Shown here piece after piece: positions 1-5,898 of a stretch of DNA of 9,580 nt (position 1 is the stretch's first letter; every line of letters starts with the position of its first letter). Position numbers and translations under genes: made by a program. The notes below the pieces were generated by a model. The model saw only the letters and a list, made by a program, of their open reading frames with translations. It did no database searches and was not told the DNA's origin. The stretch lies in contig CANCGU010000089.1 in NCBI GenBank assembly GCA_947377705.1, forward strand, positions 1 through 9,580, given 5' to 3'. This stretch comes from Comamonadaceae bacterium (GTDB taxonomy: Bacteria; Pseudomonadota; Gammaproteobacteria; Burkholderiales; Burkholderiaceae).

Positions 1-489
1 GGGTAGTTGGCAATAGGCGTGACAGAGGCCAATATGGGCAATGTTCGATGCCGTGGCGGGAGGTAATTGCTATCGTTACACGCTTCCCACCCCAAAAAAT
101 CCTGCATAACCACAGCGTAATTTCAGTTCTGCGGTTTGAGCAACCGAAATTTGTAGCTAACCTGATTGCTAGATTGGGCGTACGCTGGGGGAAGGCTTAC
201 GAGCGGTCCAATGCACCACCGTTACCTTGCCACTTTTGTAGCGTGATAAAAATAATGCCGGCACCAAACATTTATCCATGGCGCACCCGACAAAAGTAGC
301 TAATTCAAAACCTAGCTACAAAACCCTCAGTGTGCATGGAGCACGAATGGAACCAGCACAGGGGGAGTTGATATGTACCCAGTGGAATCAGTGCCGCAAG
401 ACGATAGGCACGCTAGGGCTTACGGTCATCCACTTTTATGAAAGTTTAGGCATGGTTTGTAACGCTATATGAATGTTTTCAAACCGTAA
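1..489. other. Region without a convincing gene, left end of window
   Basis: No recognisable protein was found on either strand. One plus-strand frame is open from base 3 to a stop at 297-299 (98 residues), and another from 278 to 472. Neither has a good ribosome binding site or any family motif I know, and codon choice looks unbiased. A hand count of bases 241-300 gives about 47% GC, against about 70% at 5401-5460. A perfect 7-base inverted repeat lies at 296-302 and 313-319. The stretch precedes a gene tail resembling MltB, so it may be decayed coding DNA or the edge of an older insertion, but nothing here proves that. The open frame from base 3 could be the end of a gene that begins outside the window. 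Confidence 0.5.
296..319. repeat. Short perfect inverted repeat, 7-base arms
   Basis: GTAGCTA at 296-302 is matched by its reverse complement TAGCTAC at 313-319, with a 10-base spacer. No T-run follows, so it is not a typical intrinsic terminator. The same word occurs at about 152 and inside the palindrome GTAGCTAC near 522, so it recurs across this non-coding stretch. The function is unknown and chance is possible. Confidence 0.3.
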
Positions 490-609
490 AATAAATGTTT
501 AGCACGCTTTTACAACTGGAGTAGCTACTACGCGCTGGCGGTGATTGAATTAGGACAAGCAATTAAAGCGAACCGCGGACTGACCTCAACACCATCCAAC
601 ATGCGCTAA
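490..609 (+). pseudogene. 3' remnant of an MltB-type lytic murein transglycosylase gene
   Basis: From about 511 to the TAA at 607-609 the frame reads YNWSSYYALAVIELGQAI followed by a short charged tail. This is the typical end of MltB-family lytic transglycosylases, which finish with R-Y-N-x-S-x-(F/Y)-Y-A-x-A-V and a final helix. These enzymes cleave peptidoglycan glycan strands in the periplasm. Upstream the frame closes at a stop (487-489), and the join reads R-F-Y-N where the family has R-Y-N, hinting at a small insertion. The catalytic domain, which should lie several hundred bases upstream, is not visible in any frame. I infer a truncated, frameshifted remnant. Only about 30 residues support the match, so chance or a sequencing error cannot be excluded. 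Confidence 0.5.
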
Positions 610-638
610 CACTTGTCAGTTAATCCAGCAGCAAAACT

Positions 639-1193
639 ATGTCGCATAGCCACACATTCACTGCAGTTCTGTTATCAGCGTCATCCTATTTTTTAGGATT
701 CGAACTCAATGAGTTATTTTTTCATAGCTGGACGTTTTCACATGCCGTGAACTGGGTATTTTTGCCAAGTGGACTTGAAATTTTTGCTGTGTTACTTGCA
801 CTTGAAGCAGGGGCAATGGGTATCGCACTGGGATCTATTGCGATTGGATTCGCTAAGTATTACCAAGGCGATATAGCCTTAACGCTTCTCGCTGGTGTCG
901 TCACGGGTTTGAGTCCATGGTTGGCAAGAAGGGTTTGCATCGCAAAGCTGAGCATGCATCCAGAATTGTTAGACCTGACGCCAAAAGACCTTCTGAAAAT
1001 CTCAATTGTGTTTGCAACGATCAGTGGTGTCTTGCATCAGTTGTTGTATTTCTGGTTCGGTAAAACAGAAAACTTCATCTACAGCACAGCCGTGATGGCG
1101 TTGGGCAATTGGCTTGGAACGACTCTGGTTTTGACCACGTTCATGCTAACAATTCGAGCCTTGAGCAAACTCATCCACAAATCTAACAATTGA
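639..1193 (+). CDS. Stand-alone integral membrane protein, MASE1-like
   Basis: This is a 184-residue protein made almost wholly of membrane segments. Likely helices lie at about 8-28, 36-52, 53-70, 80-97, 118-138 and 146-172, with a short basic cytoplasmic tail ending KLIHKSNN. The segment around residues 37-65 (NWVFLPSGLEIFAVLL, then a glycine-rich stretch) recalls MASE1-type sensor domains and related small betaproteobacterial membrane proteins. In MASE1 proteins this module normally precedes a kinase or GGDEF output domain; none follows here, as the gene stops at a TGA. ATG 639 starts directly before the first hydrophobic helix, but no strong ribosome binding site is visible. It is about 35% GC in the 661-720 line, lower than the rest of the window. 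It faces the convergent doxX gene. The function is unknown; a ligand-sensing or transport role is only a guess. Confidence 0.75.
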   Translation: MSHSHTFTAVLLSASSYFLGFELNELFFHSWTFSHAVNWVFLPSGLEIFAVLLALEAGAMGIALGSIAIGFAKYYQGDIALTLLAGVVTGLSPWLARRVCIAKLSMHPELLDLTPKDLLKISIVFATISGVLHQLLYFWFGKTENFIYSTAVMALGNWLGTTLVLTTFMLTIRALSKLIHKSNN

Positions 1194-1245
1194 CGAGAAA
1201 GAACTCGGCTCGCAAAAATTTTTAAATTATTTCGAAACAACGGCC

Positions 1246-1734
1246 TTAAAGTTGGTATCCAAGCTTGTTATCGAGGGCATAAGGTCCACCGCCGCGCATA
1301 GCAATAGCTAGCATCATGATCCCCCACAGCAGCGGATATTCGTAGCCCGGCCCCGTCCAGCCGAATTTTGGAAAGTAGTGGTATGCGATGACCATCATCT
1401 CCAAGAAAATGGCCGCCGCAAAAAAACGAGTAAACAAGCCCAATGCCATGCACAAACCACCGAACGTTTCGAGCAGGATGATGATGACCGCGAAAGGTTC
1501 TGCCGGTTCGATCCCGCGTTTGACAAGCGCCATTTCGGCCGTGGCCTGAATACCAGCCTGCAACTTGGGTATGCCATGCGGTAGGAGCATCAGTCCGGCC
1601 CCTAGTCGGACAAGTAGCCAAGAAACGGGGTCCAGCCAGTCGTACAAACTTTGCAAAGCAGGTATGAGCAGCCGAGGTTTTCCAGGTTGGATGGGCTCGG
1701 GCGGTTCGAGATTGTCATTCGCGACAGAAGTCAT
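1246..1734 (-). CDS. DoxX family membrane protein
   Basis: This is a 162-residue inner-membrane protein with a hydrophilic, proline-rich N-terminus (1-34) and about four transmembrane helices, the usual DoxX/DoxD architecture. Family signatures include RLGAGLMLLPHGIPKL (43-58), ETFGGLCMALGLFTR (89-103), and a last helix beginning EYPLLWGIMM (132-141) and ending AMRGGGPYALD (145-155). DoxX relatives act near quinones or in redox and oxidative-stress complexes, but most members, including this type, have no proven reaction. The start is supported by an AGGAG sequence about seven bases before the ATG. It stands alone on the minus strand, separated by 216 bases from the upstream LysR gene, which is read in the same direction. 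Shorter overlapping frames in this span are shadows. Confidence 0.88.
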   Translation of the reverse strand: MTSVANDNLEPPEPIQPGKPRLLIPALQSLYDWLDPVSWLLVRLGAGLMLLPHGIPKLQAGIQATAEMALVKRGIEPAEPFAVIIILLETFGGLCMALGLFTRFFAAAIFLEMMVIAYHYFPKFGWTGPGYEYPLLWGIMMLAIAMRGGGPYALDNKLGYQL

Positions 1735-1865
1735 GCGGTGCTCCTAGTAAGTAAAGGCTTGCGCAGAGTAGTTGAAGACAGCTTGTGGAACAGGTCTCTC
1801 AGGTGACTATGAGTTCAAACAGTTTGACGCAAGACAGCCGAGTAACGATGATTCACGACGATGGC

Positions 1866-1910
1866 AAAGGCCTAGAACAAGTCCGCGAGGAAAATTGTGC
1901 TTTGGCCTTT
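1866..1910. repeat. Imperfect hairpin between lysR and doxX
   Basis: AAAGGCC (1866-1872) pairs with GGCCTTT (1904-1910), and an inner ACAA (1877-1880) can pair with TTGT (1895-1898). The structure lies just beyond the 3' end of the minus-strand LysR gene and could slow or end its transcript. It lacks a long U-run on either strand and its loop is large, so a terminator role is uncertain. The rest of 1735-1950 shows no gene or promoter I can defend. Confidence 0.3.
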
Positions 1911-1950
1911 TCTCAATCGAGCAGACGCGAACAGCTTAATTCCTCGGCGT

Positions 1951-2844
1951 TCATTTGCCATTTATTTCACGCATGAGATGGTCCTTGAATGCGAGAGCGA
2001 TTGGCGAAAGATTTTTGGCAGCCAGGTGAACCAAATGCCAAGATGATTTCAAAGGAAATTCATCGACGTCAATCACACGCACGCCATGTTCCTTTTGATG
2101 ACCATGCAGCGCATATTGCGATATCACGCCAATCCCCAGACCACCGGCAACCGACTCTTTAACGGCTTCGTTGCTGCCTAGCTCTAAGCGAATATCTGCG
2201 CGAAATTTCTTTTTACGAAAGTGTTGATCTGCTGCCATGCGCGTGCCAGACCCTGGCTCGCGCAGGATGAATCGACGACTTCTCAAATCATTCAAGGTGA
2301 CGTTTTTTTGTTTGGCTAAAGGGTCTGTCGAGGCGGCGATCACCACAATCGGGTTGGGCATCAACACCTCATCCATCAGCACCACGTCATCAGGCGGCAT
2401 AGACATGATGTACAGATCGTCAGCGTTTTGCCTCAAACGTCCCAGCACACCGTCCCGGTTCAAGATTTCAAGCGAGACATCAATCAAAGGATGTCGCTTG
2501 CAAAAAGATCCAATCAATCGGGGCATGAAATATTTGGCGGTGCTCACGACCGCAATTCGCAGATGTCCTTTGGCGACCCCTTTGGTCGCATGGGCGAGTT
2601 GCTCAAACGACGCCAGCGATTGCGTGATTTCGCGCGCCGTTGTGGCCAGCGCTTTACCGGCATCGGTGAGGAAAATTTTCTTTCCGATCACCTCATACAA
2701 AGGCAGGCCAACAGATGTGCTGATTTCCTTCAGCTGCATTGAAGCCGTTGGCTGTGTAACGTGCATTTTTTTTGCGGCAGCACTGACGCTGCCAGCGTCC
2801 GCCAAAGCCAAAAAAAGTCGCAATTGCCGAAAAGTAAAGTTCAT
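1951..2844 (-). CDS. LysR-type transcriptional regulator, CbbR/CmpR subgroup
   Basis: This is a 297-residue LysR regulator of normal length. The N-terminal winged helix-turn-helix occupies about residues 4-62 (FRQLRLFLALADAGSVSAAA, then VTQPTASMQLKEIS). The effector domain follows from about 92. Several blocks match CbbR and CmpR, which control carbon fixation and inorganic-carbon uptake: LRIAVVSTAKYFMPRL (95-110), DLYIMSMPP, FILREPGSGTRM and LGSNEAVKESVAGGLGIGVIS. CbbR-type proteins sense small metabolites such as NADPH, RuBP or 2-phosphoglycolate. It is divergent from the SbtA-type transporter gene, the classical layout for a LysR protein and its target, so control of that operon is the natural inference. 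The ATG (2842-2844) has no ribosome binding site and lies inside a palindrome, which suggests autoregulation. No Rubisco gene is present in the window, so I give no cbbR symbol. Confidence 0.92.
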   Translation of the reverse strand: MNFTFRQLRLFLALADAGSVSAAAKKMHVTQPTASMQLKEISTSVGLPLYEVIGKKIFLTDAGKALATTAREITQSLASFEQLAHATKGVAKGHLRIAVVSTAKYFMPRLIGSFCKRHPLIDVSLEILNRDGVLGRLRQNADDLYIMSMPPDDVVLMDEVLMPNPIVVIAASTDPLAKQKNVTLNDLRSRRFILREPGSGTRMAADQHFRKKKFRADIRLELGSNEAVKESVAGGLGIGVISQYALHGHQKEHGVRVIDVDEFPLKSSWHLVHLAAKNLSPIALAFKDHLMREINGK

Positions 2845-2894
2845 AGATTTTTATCTATACATTTTTATTTAATAATTGATTTTACAAAATTATT
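2843..2894. promoter_or_regulatory. AT-rich divergent control region with nested inverted repeats
   Basis: The 84 bases between the LysR gene and the transporter are strikingly AT-rich. Three dyads can be read: ATAGAT-TTTT-ATCTAT (2843-2858, overlapping the LysR start codon), TTATT-T-AATAA (2865-2875), and AATAATT with its reverse complement AATTATT (2871-2877 and 2888-2894, 10-base spacer). There are also similar direct words TAATTGAT (2873-2880) and TTATTGAT (2890-2897), 17 bases apart. LysR regulators usually bind interrupted dyads with a T-N11-A core. T2841 and A2853 fit that spacing, but the dyads are not symmetric about it. The positions suit an autoregulatory site plus an activation site. 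AT-rich DNA makes chance dyads common, and no -35/-10 pair is clear. Confidence 0.5.
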
Positions 2895-2916
2895 GATGAA
2901 ATTTACGATGGCGTCA

Positions 2917-2921
2917 AAGGA
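2917..2921 (+). promoter_or_regulatory. Ribosome binding site that fixes the transporter start
   Basis: AAGGA lies seven bases before ATG 2929. The same frame is open much further upstream (in-frame ATGs at 2761, 2896 and 2908), but those lack a ribosome binding site, and 2761 lies inside the divergent regulator gene. The 2929 start also leaves the normal SbtA N-terminus, which begins almost at once with the first membrane helix. Confidence 0.75.
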
Positions 2922-2928
2922 ACCAAAA

Positions 2929-3909
2929 ATGCAGAACCTTCTTCACCCCGCCATCTTATTTTTCATCTTCGGCGTGCTGGCCGGCACTGTTAAATCCAAT
3001 TTGGAAATACCACCTGCCATCTCTCGTTTTTTATCGCTTTACCTGCTCATGGCTTTGGGCTTGAAGGGCGGCTTTGCGCTTTCACAATCTGGATTGACAA
3101 CAGATGTCGGTGTGGGTCTAGGCGCAGCGGTAGCACTGGCCGTTTGCATTCCTTTGCTGGGCTATTGGGTTCTTAAGCGCTATGTTGGCGGCTTTGATGC
3201 AGCTGCGGTTGCGGCCACGTATGGGTCGGTCAGCGCTGTGACTTTTGTCACTGCCGTGCAATACCTAGAAAACATGCACATCCCCTATGGGGGGCACATG
3301 GCTGCAGCAATGGCGTTGATGGAGTCACCGGCCATCATCATGGCTGTGGTCTTTGCCAATTCACTGCGGCTCAAAACCAGCGGCGAACAGGCCTTGTCCG
3401 CTCAGACAAAACCCAGCATGTCGCTGGGTCGGGTTTTGCATGAGTCCTTCACCGATGGCGCACAGCTGCTGCTGCTGGGTGCCATGGTGGTTGGCTTGAT
3501 GACGGGAGAGTCGGGAAAAGCTGCCATGCAACCCTTTTCAGGCGACTTGTTCAAAGGCATGCTGTCGTTCTTTTTATTGGACATGGGCTTGATGGCTGCA
3601 CGCAATTTACCTCAAGTTCAGGGTAAGTCACCCGTTTTGATTGCCTACGCGGTGCTAGCGCCAGTTGTGCATGCGGGCCTTGCATTGGGTTTGGCTTGCG
3701 TGCTCCAACTCAACGCAGGCGATGGTGCTTTGTTGATGATTCTCGCGGCTAGCGCTTCATACATCGCGGTGCCAGCGGTGCTGAGGTATGCGCTGCCTGA
3801 AGCCAACCCCTCTTTGTATTTTGGGTTGAGTTTGGGTGTGACTTTTCCGATAAACATTCTGCTTGGAATTCCTGTTTATGTATCGCTGGCTCAAGCGGTT
3901 TTGTCATGA
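2929..3909 (+). CDS. SbtA-family sodium-dependent bicarbonate transporter
   Basis: This is a 326-residue inner-membrane protein expected to import bicarbonate with sodium, as cyanobacterial SbtA does. It has about ten hydrophobic segments in two halves. Family motifs are GLKGG (44-48), YGSVSAVTF (98-106), MALMESPAI (128-136), ASASYIAVPA (274-283), LPEANPSLY (289-297) and LGVTFPINI (302-310); the paired helix-break segments resemble the substrate site of SbtA. The cytoplasmic linker between the halves (about 146-175) is short, and the protein is shorter than the roughly 370 residues of cyanobacterial SbtA as I recall it. It is followed after 12 bases by the CxxC protein gene and is divergent from a CbbR-type regulator, supporting a regulated carbon-uptake operon. 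No sbtB (PII-like partner) gene is present. Substrate preference is inferred from the family; other SbtA-family members may move other anions. Confidence 0.88.
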   Translation: MQNLLHPAILFFIFGVLAGTVKSNLEIPPAISRFLSLYLLMALGLKGGFALSQSGLTTDVGVGLGAAVALAVCIPLLGYWVLKRYVGGFDAAAVAATYGSVSAVTFVTAVQYLENMHIPYGGHMAAAMALMESPAIIMAVVFANSLRLKTSGEQALSAQTKPSMSLGRVLHESFTDGAQLLLLGAMVVGLMTGESGKAAMQPFSGDLFKGMLSFFLLDMGLMAARNLPQVQGKSPVLIAYAVLAPVVHAGLALGLACVLQLNAGDGALLMILAASASYIAVPAVLRYALPEANPSLYFGLSLGVTFPINILLGIPVYVSLAQAVLS

Positions 3910-3914
3910 GGTGA
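3908..3914 (+). promoter_or_regulatory. Ribosome binding site overlapping the transporter stop codon
   Basis: GAGGTGA begins inside the TGA stop (3907-3909) of the transporter and lies seven bases before ATG 3922. A ribosome ending the first gene is therefore on top of the start site for the second. This implies translational coupling and one transcript for both genes. Confidence 0.7.
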
Positions 3915-3921
3915 TTCAAAG

Positions 3922-4773
3922 ATGTCTGCTGTCAATCTATACAAAACTCTCAAAGTTGCCTTTCTGACGCAGCATGGCAAACAAACTCTTCTAAGAGCAC
4001 CACTTGAAGCGGCATTAGGCTGTCAACTTGTGCACACCAATGGCTATGACACGGACTTATTAGGCACATTCACACGAGATCAAATCAGGCCATGTTCACA
4101 AATTGAAGCCGCAAGGAAAAAGGCCTTAATTGGCATGCGCCTCACCAGCACGTCGATCGGCATAGCCAGCGAAGGCTCTTTTGGCATGGATCCATTTGGT
4201 GGTTTTATCCCTTGGAATACCGAAGTGGTGGTGTGGATAGATCAGAGCTTAGGCATTGAAGTCCTCGGCATCGCACAAGGCCCGGCCCAAAGCCTACACA
4301 GAACAATTCGATCAAAAAATGACTTGGAGGCTTTTGCGAACAAAGCAAATTTCCCTGAACATCACTTGGTCTTAAGGCCTGAAAACCAAGACCACCAAGA
4401 CATCATCAAAGGCATCGATAACTTGGCTGATTTGGTGCAAGCGTTTGACTGGGCTCAGCAAAAATCTGGCAATGGCAACGTCTTTATAGAAAACGATCTG
4501 CGTGCGCATTGCAACCCAACAAGACAAGGCGTGATCCGCAAAGCGGGTGACAACCTCATCCAAAAGCTGCTCTCCACATGCCCCCGATGCGAAACACCGG
4601 GTTACTGGATCACAGAACAAACGGCGGGTTTGCCTTGCAGCGCATGCGGGCAAAAAACCCATTTACCTATCAATGAGATCTGGTGTTGTTCAGCTTGCGG
4701 ATACGAAGATCAAAAGCGTCTGAGCGTTGATCAATTTGCGGACCCAAGCCGTTGTGACTTTTGCAATCCTTGA
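3922..4773 (+). CDS. Uncharacterised CxxC-rich protein (DUF6671-like) in the bicarbonate transporter operon
   Basis: This is a 283-residue soluble protein without a signal peptide or membrane helix. The N-terminal part (about 10-130) carries TQHGKQ (16-21), HTNGYDTDLLGTF (38-50), EAARKKA (62-68) and GIASEGSFG (80-88). A middle motif, ENDLRAHCNPTRQ, lies at 190-202. The C-terminal 65 residues hold four CxxC pairs, C220/C223, C239/C242, C256/C259 and C278/C281, which could bind two zinc ions in ribbon style. The pattern fits a family I recall as DUF6671; no function is known to me. Its gene is translationally coupled to the SbtA-type transporter, so a role in bicarbonate uptake, regulation or use is inferred. 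Conserved H, D, E and R residues in the N-terminal motifs could form an active site. At 4081-4140 the gene is about 47% GC, well below the next gene. Confidence 0.75.
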   Translation: MSAVNLYKTLKVAFLTQHGKQTLLRAPLEAALGCQLVHTNGYDTDLLGTFTRDQIRPCSQIEAARKKALIGMRLTSTSIGIASEGSFGMDPFGGFIPWNTEVVVWIDQSLGIEVLGIAQGPAQSLHRTIRSKNDLEAFANKANFPEHHLVLRPENQDHQDIIKGIDNLADLVQAFDWAQQKSGNGNVFIENDLRAHCNPTRQGVIRKAGDNLIQKLLSTCPRCETPGYWITEQTAGLPCSACGQKTHLPINEIWCCSACGYEDQKRLSVDQFADPSRCDFCNP

Positions 4774-4776
4774 TAC

Positions 4777-5889
4777 CTAAGGTGTATGCGCGACCTTTTG
4801 CACATGCTGCCCTAAAGCCCACGCCACATGCGTACGCACCACCTCGCTGGTGTGCGTGAGGTGGGTCTGCAATGCTTGGCGTAAAGCCATATCGTCGGCG
4901 TGGCATAGCGCATTGCCCGCCGCCACTGCAAGGTTACGCAGCCAGCGCACATGGCCAATCCGACGAATCGGGCTGCCCTCGGTGTAGCGCAAAAACTCTG
5001 CCTCGCTCCACGCTAACCAACGGGCCATGTCCTGCCCGACCAAACCAGCGCGCACATCGAAGTCAGGCAAGCTCGACGCTTGGGCGAACTTGTTCCAAGG
5101 GCACACCAGTTGGCAGTCGTCGCAGCCGTAGATGTGGTTGCCCATCAATGGGCGCAACGCCACATCAATGACCCCCTCGTGCTCAATCGTCAAATACGAA
5201 ATGCAACGGCGTGCATCCACCAAACCCGGCGCAAGAATAGCTTGCGTGGGGCACACATCAATGCAAGCGGTGCATTGGCCGCAGTGCGCGCTGGTGGGCT
5301 CAGACGCAGGCAAAGCCACATTCAGAAAAATCTCACCCAAGAAAAACATCGAGCCTGCTTCGCGGTTCAGCACCAAGCTGTGTTTGCCGCGCCAGCCTTG
5401 GCCGCTGCGCGTGGCAAGCTCGGCCTCCAGCACAGGGGCCGAATCGGTGAAGGCACGGTATTCAAAGCCGTTGGGCTTCAAGGTCTCGACCAGCAAGGCG
5501 TCAATTTGCTGGGCCAGTGTGTCAAGCCGGTTACGCAGTACCTTGTGGTAGTCGCGCCCTCTGGCGTAGACCGACACCACAGCCTCATTCGGATTACGCA
5601 ATCTTTGCCATTCAAGGTCTTGCCACCCCTCAGCGGTGTCGCGCGGCAGGTAGTTCATGCGTGCGGTCAGCACGCTCAAGGTGCCGGGCACCAACTCGGC
5701 AGGACGTGCGCGCTTCATGCCGTGGCGGGCCATATAGTCCATGCTGCCGTGGAAGTTTTGGGCGAGCCAATGTTGCAAATGTGGCTCGGCCGAAGATAAA
5801 TCCAAAGGGGCCACCGCAATTTGCGAAAATCCCAATGTTTCCCCTAAAGCCTCAATTTGTGTGAGCAACAATTTGTAATCGATTGACAA
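4777..5889 (-). CDS. queG: Epoxyqueuosine reductase QueG
   Basis: This is a 370-residue cytoplasmic iron-sulfur and cobalamin enzyme that reduces epoxyqueuosine to queuosine in the tRNA wobble position, the last step of that pathway. Both [4Fe-4S] sets are complete: CGQCTACIDVCP (C203, C206, C209, C213), C229, and CDDCQLVCP (C256, C259, C263). Other family blocks are MDYMARHGMKRARP (50-63), the GRDYH block (111-115) and FTDSAPVLEAELA (147-159), with Asp149 in the position of the catalytic aspartate. The C-terminus has HEAT-like helices (IGHVRWLRNLAVAAGN). The frame is open to 6021, but family alignment favours the TTG at 5889, preceded by AAGGTG at 5899-5894; a more upstream start would run into tsaE. 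It converges on the preceding gene with a three-base gap, leaving no room for a terminator. Confidence 0.95.
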   Translation of the reverse strand: MSIDYKLLLTQIEALGETLGFSQIAVAPLDLSSAEPHLQHWLAQNFHGSMDYMARHGMKRARPAELVPGTLSVLTARMNYLPRDTAEGWQDLEWQRLRNPNEAVVSVYARGRDYHKVLRNRLDTLAQQIDALLVETLKPNGFEYRAFTDSAPVLEAELATRSGQGWRGKHSLVLNREAGSMFFLGEIFLNVALPASEPTSAHCGQCTACIDVCPTQAILAPGLVDARRCISYLTIEHEGVIDVALRPLMGNHIYGCDDCQLVCPWNKFAQASSLPDFDVRAGLVGQDMARWLAWSEAEFLRYTEGSPIRRIGHVRWLRNLAVAAGNALCHADDMALRQALQTHLTHTSEVVRTHVAWALGQHVQKVAHTP

Positions 5890-5898
5890 CGGACACCT

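Noticed and set aside
278..472. 64-residue plus-strand open frame
   Set aside because: It has no ribosome binding site, no recognisable motif, overlaps another open frame and shows no coding bias by eye.
460..620. Possible integron attC-like or insertion-sequence end
   Set aside because: No paired core sites, no terminal inverted repeats and no target duplication could be found.
1194..1225. Possible terminator between the MASE1-like gene and doxX (CGAG at 1194-1197, CTCG at 1204-1207, then a short A/T run)
   Set aside because: The stem is only four base pairs and the T-run starts about ten bases later, so it falls short of a typical intrinsic terminator.
1700..1714. GGTTCGA sequence resembling a tRNA T-loop
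   Set aside because: It lies inside the doxX coding region, with no cloverleaf arms around it.
1785..1976. 63-residue plus-strand open frame between doxX and lysR
   Set aside because: It overlaps the end of the LysR gene on the other strand, has low-complexity content and no family resemblance.
5080..5799. 239-residue plus-strand open frame
   Set aside because: It is fully antisense to queG, whose iron-sulfur and family motifs are complete; GC-rich DNA often gives long antisense frames.
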